Origin: Styela clava
Lineage: Eukaryota; Chordata; Ascidiacea; Stolidobranchia; Styelidae
NCBI RefSeq assembly: GCF_964204865.1
Contig: NC_135254.1
Coordinates: 4,841,001 to 4,905,000, forward strand
Direction of reading: 5' to 3'
DNA length: 64,000 bases
Below are positions 23,401-34,800 of this stretch, piece after piece. How positions within the stretch are numbered: the stretch's first letter is position 1; each line of letters opens with the position of its first letter. The position numbers were made by a program, and so were the translations under genes. Below the pieces are notes generated by a model that worked only from the letters and a program-made list of their open reading frames with translations, made no database searches and was not told the DNA's origin.

Positions 23401-26400
23401 ACAAGTTTTCGAAATGGTGGCATGGCTTTACTTAGCAAAATAAATGCTGACAAGTTTTTACGCAGTAATATTTCCCATACATAAAATACTATTGAGCAAC
23501 ACTGTAATGCCAAATATATAATCAACAATAAAATTTACTAGAAAATATAAATTAGTAACTTATAGGTTTTTGTTGAAAAAACAAAAACAAGCGACCTACA
23601 GTTGACCCAGTTTTGTGTCACAACCCATACGTTGAAAAACACGGCTATAAAGCATATATTTTATCTAATTGAAATAATTCTTGATTTATTTTTATCCCAA
23701 CGTACCCATAGTAACATACGGCAGCTTATCGGTTGACCCATGAGGATGTATGCTGTAGAGATGGGGCCCTGCGTAGTCAACACCTCCAAGTACAAGAGCA
23801 GCACTGATGTAACCCTGTAAAGAAATGACAGTCAGTGATACCGTTTTTAAAGAAGAAGTTCTGAAAGGGGAATGTACAGGGAGTCCTCGACTTACGACGT
23901 TGTTCCCTTCCCGAGACGCGGTGTAACCCGAATTTCAGTGTAAGTCGGAACATTATACTGTACAGTACATAAATTACTCCACTACATATCGTACTGTATT
24001 GTAAAGTATGGTACTGTAATAAAATGTACAAATAATGCAAAGAATTATTTTATTAAAAAAACAGAAAACAAATAAATATCACATGAATAAAAGCAAATAC
24101 TGTACAGTACAGTATTATTTTTTATATTTTTTATGGAGTGTGTTCGTATTCTCGAAACAGCGTTATGGAGTGCGCGAGCGTAAGTCGCTACCGTCGTAAC
24201 CCGAGGACTCCCTGTACTGACATAAGAATTGTGACTAGCGTGCTTAAAAGTATGAATTTATTCAGATATTTTGTACAAAGCTCCCAGGCCCACTCAAAAT
24301 GTAAAACTACTCGCACGTACCAGATTAAACAGAATTAAAAACAAGTTTCATGGGCCGCACATCATCAAAAATTGACATTTCTCCATTTGCCACACAATTT
24401 TTCTGTGCAGGCCATATCTGGCCAACGGGCCGCACAATTTTTTCTTGTAGGCCGCAGGTTGCACATCCGTGATTTAAAAACATAGGACTTATTTATTCAA
24501 TGTATAATAAATATGAGTAGGCAATAGTAAAAAGTGCTTTGAGATGTGCCTCCTGTCCTATTAGTAGATGCGAGAGCGATTGATCACATTTTAAGCAAAT
24601 TTTCTTGAAATTGTCATGTGTGTGACCATTTGGTATCTCTATTGTTGATGACATGTACCTGATATCTGAACAGATATTGTTTTAGCATTCTATTTGCCGT
24701 TGCAACCCTGGTGACGCGTCCAGTATCGAGTCGGTGGAGTTCTAGGTTCGATGAAATCATCTGTGTTGTCATTTCAGTATCGGCAGCTGTCCCAGCACCA
24801 CAGCAGCTATAAAACAATATACAGTTCTGTATTGCTTTACTCTATAGCATGGCTACTCGACTGGCCGACCGCGGTCCGAATCCGGACCTTTCGGGTATTC
24901 GATTCGGACCGCGCATAAATCTTCATTTTGAATCATTAGCCCCCCTTTTAAAATTTTCGTTATAAAATCACTTTTAGTGATTTAAAAATATATATGAAAA
25001 GAACTATAACGCCATAACAAACAATCTTGATTAGCTAATTATCATTAGTCGGCCGAGGAATTGCGTGTTTGAAGATGCCGAAATATAATTTCTGGAAAGT
25101 CCGGACCCAAATATTCTTGAAGTTTTGTATAAGGATCTTCGGTAAAAATAGTTGAGTAGCCCTGGTCTATAGCAGGGCTACTCAACTATTTTTACTGAAG
25201 ATTTGTATACAAAACTTTAAAATTATCTGGATCCGGTCTTTCCAGAAATTATATTTCGGCATCCTAAAATGCGCATTTCTTCGACCGGCTAATGATTGTT
25301 AGCTAATCAAGATTGTTCATTATGGTGTCATAATTCTTTTCACATATATTCAAAACTATAAAAGTCATTTCATAAAATGAAACTTAAAAAGTAGAGCTAA
25401 TGATCCAAAATAAAGAATTAGGTGCGATCCGAATCAAACACTCGGAAGGTCTGAAATCGGACCGCGGTCCACCAGTTGAGTAGCCCTGCTCTCTCCAGCA
25501 GTAGTTCCACCGAGGGGCCACAGAGCTCTATTTCAAACACAATTATTATAACTAGTGCAAAACATAAATTTCACGATTTCGAGAAAATACATAGGATCAG
25601 AGGAGAATTTCGTACTTGCGTATCTCGAACTGTTTAGCTATTCAAACGTGAACAGGGGTCGCAAAACATTTCAATATATCGAAGGGGTCACGACCTATAA
25701 TTTTTGGAAAACCCTAACTCATAAGATCAGGGCTTGCGTAACAATGCCGACTTAACAGGGTTTGGTTCGTGGATAATTTTAATACATTAGAAGGGGACTC
25801 AAGCTAAAAAATTTCGGAAGCCCTGAGGTAGATAAAGTAGATCCTCCTAAACGCATATAAGTAAAATTTTGAGATACTATACTAAAGTTCAGGCATCTTA
25901 AATGAATAATTAGGAAAAGCAAAAAACCTACTAAATATTGGGTGAAATGTAATGAATTTTGGAGCAGTTTTTATCTGCAACGATATTTCCTTCAGTGGCC
26001 CGAGTGTCAGCTCCCAGAATTACTCCATCAGCGTAGACGAGGCCGCAAATAGTTGTCCCGGTTTTCACCGCTCGAGGCAGAGCAAGTCCTTTATTCTCAA
26101 GAAAAGTGTTCCTGTGGAAAAAAAGTTTTATGTAAATTTGTTGGAAATAGAACTGATCTTTAGAAAATGTTTGAAAACTCACTTTGTAGGCTATTTTACC
26201 TCTTTTTGACAGTTATTATACAAGAAAAGTGACAAAATAATACACGAGAAGAGTTTAATTAAAACAAGAAGCAAGTCGGGGCAAAGCCACAAATACAAGA
26301 GCTCCCATTGAAGAAGTTGTGTGTTACTCAATTTTACAGCAGAAATATTTCAGTTGGTGTAGCGCAAAACTAACTATCTTTACTTTATGCTATGTGGAAG

Positions 26401-26920
26401 AGAAACCTTATGCTTATATATTCAGTAGTGAATTACTACGGTAAATTTGTGATATAAAGGGTAGTTATATTTTACAGGCATATACAAAAATTATTGACTG
26501 ATAGGTGGATTTTGATAGATACGGTACTCATATTTTGGATTATCGAAGCAGTCTTGCACAATGTAATATCAGCACACCCAAATCACATGCGGTCATGCCA
26601 TTGGCGGAAATTTCAGTGAAGGAAATATATTGAGATATAAACAAATAAATCTGCATAAAACAATAAAAGGTTGAATTTCATAAAGTCATTTTACAATTTC
26701 GATTTTGTTATGACGTCAGTTCTCGATGAATCTTAAGGGTTTGTTTTATTCTATTCAGTGGTTTTCCCCCCATTCAATATACCTGCCAGATAATTAATCA
26801 CAAAATGTTCTTTTCAAAATCCCAAAACATTTTAGGCCTAGATAATTACGGTAATTACCTTGTGTAATTTTCAAATGAAAATCCTCCTTCCGGACGTGTG
26901 AGGCACTTGACTGTTGCCAT
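20477..26920 (-). CDS. PSMB7: Proteasome 20S subunit beta type-7 (beta-2), seven exons, 275 aa
   Basis: Minus-strand coding exons: 26920-26859, 26111-25932, 24806-24659, 23814-23706, 22754-22696, 21901-21747, 20591-20477. All borders are GT/AG and the phases agree; total 828 nt. The product is the trypsin-like catalytic beta-2 subunit of the 20S core. It is made as a precursor: a propeptide of 39 residues (with GGFSFENYT) is cleaved before T40, the N-terminal nucleophile in [12 protein letters not shown]56 and K72 occupy the mature positions 17 and 33 of the catalytic triad. [28 protein letters not shown] and [13 protein letters not shown] are family signatures. The C-terminal tail ([20 protein letters not shown]) is the long arm of beta-2. 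The length is close to the vertebrate protein (277). PSMB10 is the alternative name for a beta-2 paralog, but PSMB7 is more likely outside jawed vertebrates. Confidence 0.95.
20640..20850. mobile_element. Family-B foldback fragment in PSMB7 intron 6
   Basis: Contains the right arm of family B (GGTAACAGGACGAGAGGCCG, GTTCGCCATATG, GGATAAATATGTAAATCC). Confidence 0.6.
21323..21699. mobile_element. hAT MITE in PSMB7 intron 6
   Basis: Starts CAGGGGTGGGCAACATACGG and ends GAAGTTGCCCACTCCTG. It is flanked by GTCCAAAG and GTCCAGAG, an 8-bp target duplication with one mismatch. Confidence 0.8.
21991..22188. mobile_element. Family-A MITE in PSMB7 intron 5
   Basis: Inverted termini GGGTGCTCCCATAGTATGTG and the inverse of GGGTACTCCTGAGCTATGCG, with the family core between. 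Confidence 0.7.
22884..23096. mobile_element. Family-A MITE in PSMB7 intron 4
   Basis: Contains ATGTGTACCAACATGAAGG at one end and CTGGTACACACACTACGGGA at the other, with the shared core (AAGGGACTGAAG, ACACAGACAGTCCC). Confidence 0.7.
23203..23644. mobile_element. hAT MITE in PSMB7 intron 4
   Basis: Starts CAGTGGTTCCCAAACTTTTT and ends with CGTTGAAAAACACGG. Flanks CTATCAAG and CTATAAAG form an 8-bp target duplication with one mismatch. Confidence 0.7.
23877..24214. mobile_element. Tc1/mariner-type MITE (TA target) in PSMB7 intron 3
   Basis: 338 bp with inverted termini CAGGGAGTCCTCGACTTACG and CGTAACCCGAGGACTCCCTG, flanked by TA on both sides, as expected for mariner/Tigger-like elements. 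Confidence 0.75.
24330..24470. mobile_element. Fragment of a hAT MITE in PSMB7 intron 3
   Basis: GGGCCGCAC repeats and the right end GGTTGCACATCCGTG match the end of the element at 14915-15547. The left terminus was not found. Confidence 0.5.
24848..25164. mobile_element. hAT MITE, first of a head-to-head pair, in PSMB7 intron 2
   Basis: Starts CATGGCTACTCGACTGGCC and ends AAATAGTTGAGTAGCCCTG. It is flanked by CTCTATAG (24840-24847) and GTCTATAG (25165-25172), an 8-bp target duplication with one mismatch. GGACCGCGGTCC-type motifs lie near the outer end. Confidence 0.8.
25173..25488. mobile_element. hAT MITE, second of the pair, inverted
   Basis: Starts CAGGGCTACTCAACTATTTT and ends CCAGTTGAGTAGCCCTG. 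It is the reverse-oriented copy of 24848-25164, separated from it only by the 8-bp GTCTATAG. Confidence 0.8.
25489..25830. mobile_element. Further hAT-like remnant in PSMB7 intron 2
   Basis: GCAGTAGTTCCACCGAGGGG at one end and GGGGACTCAAGC..GGAAGCCCTGAG at the other, with a core (AACTAGTGCAAAACATAAAT) shared with 44340-44500 in MRPL41 intron 2. Confidence 0.5.
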
Positions 26921-28512
26921 ATTTGTACTGGTAATTTCTATTAATTAAGCTAGTGGGGCTAAATAATGAAGATACATAATTAAGAATACGATAAAAATAA
27001 CAGGCATGATTATTCGGCGGCACATAATCGCCACCAAGTGGATTAATAAAGCCCAACCGGCAACCAATGTTGCGTAATTACCACCAGAGGTGGCACAACC
27101 GATGTTAGCAAATAAAATAAAATTTACTATCGTCTTTTCCATATCATACCCTCATGACGTTTAATGCATAGAAATTCGACAAATTACATCGACCGGTTGT
27201 GCTTTTTTTTATCCATGTCATGAATATTCAGTGTTTAGCACACTGGCATAACTACAGTTCAATACAAGTCAAAGTCAAAATTTTGGGAATTTTAATCAAA
27301 ACAGAATAAAGTTAGCCAATGTTGTGTTAAATTTAATTTTACAATCCCAGGGTTTCATGTTTAGAAAGATCAATATTCCAGGATTGTATCTTGCAATTTA
27401 TTACAATTTCAAATATTCCTAAAAGAATTTTTTAAAGCAAAATCGAAATTTTTTGACAAAAATTCAGAATAAAGTGTCAAGAGCTAATGAAACTGTATAG
27501 AGTTACAGCAAAGAACAAGAGCGTAGCAAGCCCAAGATTTGGGGGGGAGCAATATTTTTCGCATAAAGACATAATACAACACTCACTTGTGCCTTTTGCT
27601 TCGAACAAGGCAAGATAAAAGCAGGCACTGATATTTAACATTATCTCTACAGACTTGCTTAGCTGTCAAAATTATCCAAGGTATACAAAGCAAGCCAGGA
27701 AGAGTCGGTTTTCAGTTAATCGTTCGAGAATAGCGTAAAATGATGTTGGAAAAGGCGTAATAATTTTGTCTCAAAAAATTGTGTTTAAAAAAAAAGAAAT
27801 GCTAAAAATTCTTGGATGGGGGCCATGGTTCTCAGCCACCCGGCTACGCTTATGGTTTGGGTTATAAGGGGATTTGCAGCACAAATCTCTAGCTTTCCAT
27901 ACCAAAATAGTCATACAAGACCTAACCAATAGGCCATCATAGATATGCATGAAGATTTAACAACCATTACGTAGAAATAACATAATCGAAATACAAAACA
28001 TTTTTGATATTATTGCACTCAGGTATATATCACAACTAAGCGTCTCAGCGTTTTTGTCTCTCAGAATGAATATGGCAAATTATATTCTGGAATGCTAATA
28101 CGAAATATAGAGCATTTTTACAACAGTGGGAAAAATTTCTTGAATTTTCAGAAACTGTTTTTCATTCAAATTAACATGAATCATTGTACTTATAGATTAT
28201 AATAAACAGTACACTAAAAAAATTTATTCTCAGAACATATTTTCTGATATACATTACTTATTTCATATAAAAGAACGTGGCAATCATTGCTTTTAAGTAC
28301 ATTTTAAATGTCGTTTTACACTGATTATATTCTCAATATAATATTAAAATAATAAAAAATCAATTTGGCAACTTATTCAGAATTAATAAAGCCTGAACAA
28401 TATTCTGATGACTAATTGCTGCTGACTGAAAATAATGAATACATTTCGGCTATGAGTAATGTTTTCCGAAGCCGATAAAAATGAGTAATCAAGACAGTTT
28501 ATGATGTAACAA
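26921..28512. other. Intergenic, PSMB7 promoter side to GMF 3' end
   Basis: No ORF of note. A decayed repeat with AGCGTAGCAAGCCCAAGATT lies at about 27520. A minus-strand AATAAA (28228-28223) may be the GMF polyadenylation signal, about 285 nt after the stop. Confidence 0.4.
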
Positions 28513-28950
28513 TCACTTCAAACCTCCTTGTGCTCGTACCCATTCATCCGTTAAATTTTCTTTTTCATCAAGACTCAGCATTTTTCCAGCTCCGCTGAGG
28601 TTATATAACTCGTCTCTGCATCCGGCATAACGCATAACCTGTTCTGGTTTACAGCCAGTAGGTTTGAAGTAAATGAAATAAAGTGGGTACATCACGCGAC
28701 CATCAGACGTTTCATGCACGTAGCTATAAATTATATAGCGAGGCTGTCGCTCAGGTAATTCCTCCATCAGTTCTTCAGTTGTGATGTCATCAAGTTCATC
28801 TTCAATTTCCACAGTTTCTTCAGACATATTTACTTTCAAAATTATTGCACGTGCGTTCTTGCTTTTGCTAAATTTAAAATCTTTTAAACGTTTTCCAACA
28901 TCTTCTTGAATTGAGCACATATTCTCAGTTTGTAAGCCTTGTGACGCCAT
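28513..28950 (-). CDS. GMFB: Glia maturation factor (ADF-homology protein), single exon, 145 aa
   Basis: An ADF-homology domain fills the protein. GMF binds the Arp2/3 complex and promotes debranching of actin networks, unlike cofilin, which severs filaments. Seen here: KRLKDFKFSKSK near the N-terminus, ELPERQPRYIIYSY and the block from DGRVMYPLYFIY to GCKPEQVMRYAG, all GMF signatures, then LTDEWVRAQ at the C-terminus. The Met at 28950 was chosen because it gives the usual family length (about 142). An in-frame ORF continues 103 codons upstream, but that part shows no homology I recognise. There is no intron in the coding region; vertebrate GMF genes are split. Whether it is the beta or gamma type cannot be said in a non-vertebrate, so the symbol is approximate. 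Confidence 0.92.
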   Translation of the reverse strand: MASQGLQTENMCSIQEDVGKRLKDFKFSKSKNARAIILKVNMSEETVEIEDELDDITTEELMEELPERQPRYIIYSYVHETSDGRVMYPLYFIYFKPTGCKPEQVMRYAGCRDELYNLSGAGKMLSLDEKENLTDEWVRAQGGLK

Positions 28951-30227
28951 AATCTTTTTTATTTGTTTAATTACAATACTAAAAGCTGTTGAAATTGAGG
29001 TACATATTACTGAATGCAGTACGGCACACTTTACAGATCGAGAAACATTGTCTCGTTTTAGAGAATCCAATTTTGCCAATGAACAAACACCCCGCCCTTG
29101 GGAGACATCTGGACATGGTTGACCCTCACTATTGATGAAAATAAAGTAAAATGAAGTTGCGCAAAATACTACAAAGAAGCGCAATCTAAAAACGCCATCA
29201 TTGAATTCCTTGGAAAAGAATAATCTGATTACCAAAGGAAAATATTTTCTATCTGGCATTTGTTTTGAACGAAAACGGCAATTTGGTCATGTGACAGGTC
29301 ATGTGTAATTTCGATGATTATAGAGACAAGCATGGCCTGTCGTCTGGTTACCAGTCTGTGTCGTGTGTGGGATTAGATACCAAATAATTAATTTCAGATG
29401 CCTTGACACCTTGACTTGATAGTGGCAGTAGTGGAGAATATCCAGTCTGGATTTCATGGCCTTTTTGAACGAGAAATCGGGCGTGCAATCAAAAATTCCC
29501 GCGTGCAGATAAGAATTCCTGGCGTGCAATTATAAGTCACGACTGCAAGACAACTGCGCCCGCGTGCAACTGACTTTGACATTAGATACCTCTCAATACA
29601 TCCGCGTAAAATTACTGGTATCGCATAAAAAATACGATGAATCAGACCAAAAATTGCTGTTTGACCTTTGACCCCAAACATTATTTCTACAATTTGTCGA
29701 TGATTTTGAGAGTGTTTGTGCGACTTCAGATACCGGTACTGTTCAGTACATTCGTGTAAAATTATTGCATGAAAAATACGCTGAATCAGAGCCGTACCTG
29801 ACCAGCGTTGGTGCAAAGGCGATCTTTTCGTCCATAACTATTCTCACAGGATTCCTACCATTCAACACGATATGGTCTTTTTTGCTTCGCAATTTTTCGA
29901 TTAGACCAAATCTTGCAAGCTAGTATTTGTCGACAATTGTGGAGTTATAATATTTTGGCATCTTCATATTACTGGATTATTGATTTTAAAGCCATTTAAA
30001 CCGATTTACATTGGTGAGCAATTGCAAATTGTCCGCGTGCAAAATTGAATTCGCTCGCGAGCATTTTTGCGGAGCGCTAGCGCTCTCGTGCGTGCACCTG
30101 CTATGGAATCCAGTCTGGGAGAATATGGTACTAGTTGAGTTTATAATGGACTATTTGAACAACGTTACCATGGCCCAACCGTCTACATGCGGCCTCTGGG
30201 CTGTACATAATTAGTCAGTCAAAATTA
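28951..30227. other. Intergenic, repeats
   Basis: Contains a half family-B element near 29325-29400 and a stretch at 29450-30110 with recurring GCGTGCAA motifs. No gene is supported; the minus-strand ORFs at 29299-29816 are low-complexity by-products. Confidence 0.4.
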
Positions 30228-31818
30228 TATTATAAGTATAAGTATAAGTATAAGTATATTTCGACTCCATAATCAGCATAACAATACATTTGACAGATAA
30301 AAACAAATAAATAAAAACTGATTATGAAATCAGGGGAGCAAACAAAACCTTAGATAAGGTTTATGACGTACAAAATATAAGATGGAAGGTTTTGCCGAGA
30401 GGAAGTGGTACGTGTTTACTCACCTAAAATTATTAAGTTATTTCACACACGCTCACATGCACCCACCAGCCACACACACACACACACAACCACTGAGAAT
30501 TTATTTAAGTAAGAATAAGACGCGATAAATTTAGGGTATACTATACAGTAAACAAAAAAAATAAATAAATAAATACAAGAAAAGAAAAAAAAAATTTTCT
30601 GCCACACCATATTGATATTTTTGTAATGATTGCCATTGCCAAATTGATCGATCTTCTAATCGTTAATTAAGATATAAAAGGAAGATTCTATTGAAAACAT
30701 ATTGCCAAGCTGATTATAGTTGGAGTCAAATGCCAAGTTGCCCAACCAAAGTTGCCAGAATTGGGTGCATGAAGAGGTGGGCGAGACCATTTCATTCCCC
30801 AAATTAGAGCCTATTATTGCCAAATTATAGTCCAGATTGTAGTAAGTAATTAAAGTTACCGGTAACACTAAAATTACTATAATTAAGTAAAGTAGGATGT
30901 GGAAATAAATTGGTTACAAAGGGTGTAAGTGAGGTTTTTCATTCTTGGGTATTGATTTCAGACAAGGATATAGGAATAAGGTTGTTATTTCACAGGATAT
31001 CGGAGTCTTTTTTTGTTTTTTTTCTTATGTGTTTTACTTCATTTAATCACTTTGAAGTAACCTGAAAAACAAAAAATAAAACTGCGAGTAGATGTTTCAA
31101 TGATTGGGTGAAGGGGAACGCTCTGAACTATTTATTACAGGTAAAAAATAATTGTTTAATTAAATGGGATGTATTGTCATTGTATAGCGATGGATAGATG
31201 ATCTATGATGACATTCTGCTTGGGACAGAGAAAAATTTATCACACCATGCAAAAAACACACAAAATTTTACTATCTATACCTTGGCCAACAAGTCAACTC
31301 AAACACCATGCCTTAACATAAAACGCATGCATACATAAATGATATAAAAACCACATCCAATTACAATGACCCACAGCAAATTAAAATCTGAAGGGGAGAA
31401 ACCAACATAGCTCTACTGCTCGCCTAGTTGCAATAATTAGTAACCTTGCAGGAACAATATTGTACTATCTACAACCCTTATACCACCACTCAAACATAAG
31501 ACCAAGCGTGTATGATAAGGACATCACAGCTAGAAAAAGATAAAAACACGAGCGTGAAGTGATAGAATGTGTGCAGTTATTTAAAGAAAATATCATCCGG
31601 GTACGTTAGCTACCTATATATTTAAAAAAATATATATATATACTCAAGCATGTCACAATACCATTTCTTTGGTGCTGAACTAGTTCTGGCCAAGTCGTGG
31701 CAAGATATAACAATATTATTATAGCTGTTCAACATTTTCATTAAAACAATAATGTGCAAGTGTGGAGTGTCCCAAGTTTTTGTCATCGAATACGACGAAT
31801 ACCACCAGTAGTAATTTT

Positions 31819-34800
31819 TTAATATTTGGAAACTAAATGAGACTTGACTTGTTTTTGAAAAGATTTTTTGGACTTTAAGGTCTTCAAATTTAAGGGAAGA
31901 GAATTCCAAAGTTTGGGTCCAGTAAAAGACAAGGAATGCTGACTCACGGATTTACTCATGAAAGGTACGAATAAATCAGAACTGCTTCTTCGGTTGGAGG
32001 TATTTTTGACAAGTATGTCATTAAAGCAATTGGGCAGCGCATTATTATGGAAGTCGTGAGCTAGAGATAATATTTCAAATTTCATCATATCTTCAACCTT
32101 AAGTATATTTAGTGATTTGAAGTAAGATTCTACACTTTCACGTTTTCTTTTACCAAAAACTATTCTTAAAAAATTATTACAAATACTCTGCAGTTTTGAG
32201 ACAAGGGTTTTATTACCATGAAGCCAGACTGAACAACAATATCGAATATGGCTAAGTAGTAATGATTGAAACATTGCTAGTAGAGCTGATTGATCAACAC
32301 ACTGGGATACTTTGGCAGAAACTGCTAGGTTTCTTTTTGTTTTACCAATAACATGCATTATTTGTGATTTCCATGACAGATTTTCATCAAAGATAACTCC
32401 TAGAAATTTTATTTCTTTCACTCTTTCAATTTCATTGCCATTGAGCAGTAGTTTTTTTGAACAACTCACACTTTTATGCTTGCTTGGATGGAATAATACA
32501 AATTTAGTTTTGTTAGCATTCAGAGATAATTTATTAACTAACATCCAGCTACAAATGTTGGTTAGTTCTTGGTTTGCAACTGTGAATAGATCTTCAAGGT
32601 TTTCCCCATGAAGAATCAAGTTAGTGTCATCAGCAAACATGATCGACTCAGAGGATTTCAGACACCTGGACATGTCATTAATGTAAGCTAGAAAAAATAA
32701 TGGGCCAAGTAAAGATCCTTGTGGAACTCCGTGCTTCATGACACAAATATTTGTAGAGAATGAGTTGTCATATTGCACAATTTGCTTTCTGTCTTGAAGG
32801 TAGCTCTTGATCCAATTGAATGGAACGCCTCTAATTCCATAGTGATAGAGCTTACTTAAGAGGATGGAATGGTCAATGGTGTCAAAAGCTTTTGAGATAT
32901 CAAGAAATATTCCAATTGCATGTTGTTTGTATTCAAACGCATTGGTCAGTTTGTGTACCAAAACATTAGCAGCCATAGCAGTGGAGTGATGCTTGCGGAA
33001 ACCAAATTGATGCGAGTGGAAAACATTGTTAGTTTCAAAGTAGTTTGACATTCTACTATACATTATTTTTTCAAGAATCTTAGAAAATGATGGTAAAAGA
33101 CTAATAGGTCTATAGTTTCCAAGATCTGAAACACTACCCTTTTTAAAGAGAGGAAGAACTTTGGATGTCTTGAAGCTTTCAATGAATAATCCACTAGATA
33201 GTGAAAGATTAAATATATATGTCAGGATATCAATAATATGTTCTGGAACATATTTCAATATTTTAAATGGAATACCATCGATTCCAAAACTTGACTTGGG
33301 CTTCATATCGCGTATAATATTTTTTATTTCTAATGATGTAGCTGGCCTTAAGAACATGGATGAGGATTCTTGCTTCCCAAGATATGAAATGTAATTTTTG
33401 TCACAGCCAGCTGGTTGTGGCATACAGTCAAGCAGGCTTTGTGCCACTTGGGAAAAGTGTTCATTGAATTTATTTGCAGTTTGTGTATTACTGCAATCAA
33501 ATCCAATCAAAGGACAAGAATTTGTTTTATTTTTACCAATAAGTTCATTAATTGTTTTCCACACTGCCTTGATGTTGCCTTTGTGAGAAGCAAATTTAGA
33601 TTTGTAATAATTTGATTTCTTTTTGTGGAGCAATCGAGTATAAAGGTTCCTGCATTCATTGAACTGTAATTTGTGCTTGTCATTTATGTTTTTATTGTTT
33701 ATTAATTTCTTATAAAGTTTTTGTTTGACTTTGTTGAGTTTCCGTAACTCAGTATCATACCAAGGTTTGTTTGATCTGTCTGTCTGTTTTTTGTAAGGAA
33801 AAGATTGAGAGTAAGCAGTGGAGAATTTTTCAAAAAAAATTTCAAAGCAAGTGTTGGGATCCTCGATGCTGCTGAAGTCATCAATATCAATAGAATTCAG
33901 TTCATTCATGAAAGTATTCAAGTTGGACGAAGTAAACTGGCGATAAAGCGTTTCAATTCTGGTCTGAATTTGCTTTTCTAGAAGAGAGCATTGTACAATC
34001 GGCAGATGATCAGAAACACATTCTGCTAAAACAGCACTGTTAATTTTTTTATCATATACGTTTGTCCAGATGTGGTCTATACAGGTAGCAGAACTTGAAG
34101 TTATCCTGGTGGGGCAGTTTATCAAAGAATAATAGGCCATGTTGTGCATAATATCAACAAATAGGCTGGTATTCATATTGGACTCATCAATAAGATTATA
34201 GTTGAAGTCACCCATTATATAATTATAATTCAACCTGTTCATCTTTGAGAGAACTTGGGACAAGAGATTCCGAAAGTTAGCATTGTTCAATTCATCAGTT
34301 AGTGGTGATCTATAAATAGTACCGCAGGTTATTGTTTTATTTTCCAATGATATGTCAATGAATATAGATTCAAAAACCTTTTCGCACATTATAGTAATAT
34401 CTTTGCGGACAATGTATTTCAAATCATTTCGAATGTAGACACCAACACCACCACCTCGGTGATGAGATCTACTATTAGAGATAAAAACATAGCCATCCAG
34501 TGCATTGAAATGGCCATTTGTACCAGATACAATCCATGTTTCATTTACAGCAATTACATGAGGCTTACAATTCAGTGAATTAACTAGTGCTTCAAATTTT
34601 GTGAAGTTTTTGAAAGAGGCTAAAGATCTGATATTGATGGAGAGAGTCATGAAACCACTTAGTTTAAGGCTGTCGTTGAATTTAAGGGCATTGACATCAC
34701 TGGAGCAGATATATTGATTTGAGCAATTGTACAAGAAAACACTATCAATGTTGTTGAATTCATCAGTATCAGTATTGGCTGATTCAAGAAACAGTTTGTT

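Noticed and set aside
31622..31909. ORFs overlapping the end of LINE ORF2 in other frames
   Set aside because: Shadows of ORF2 and its 3' UTR.
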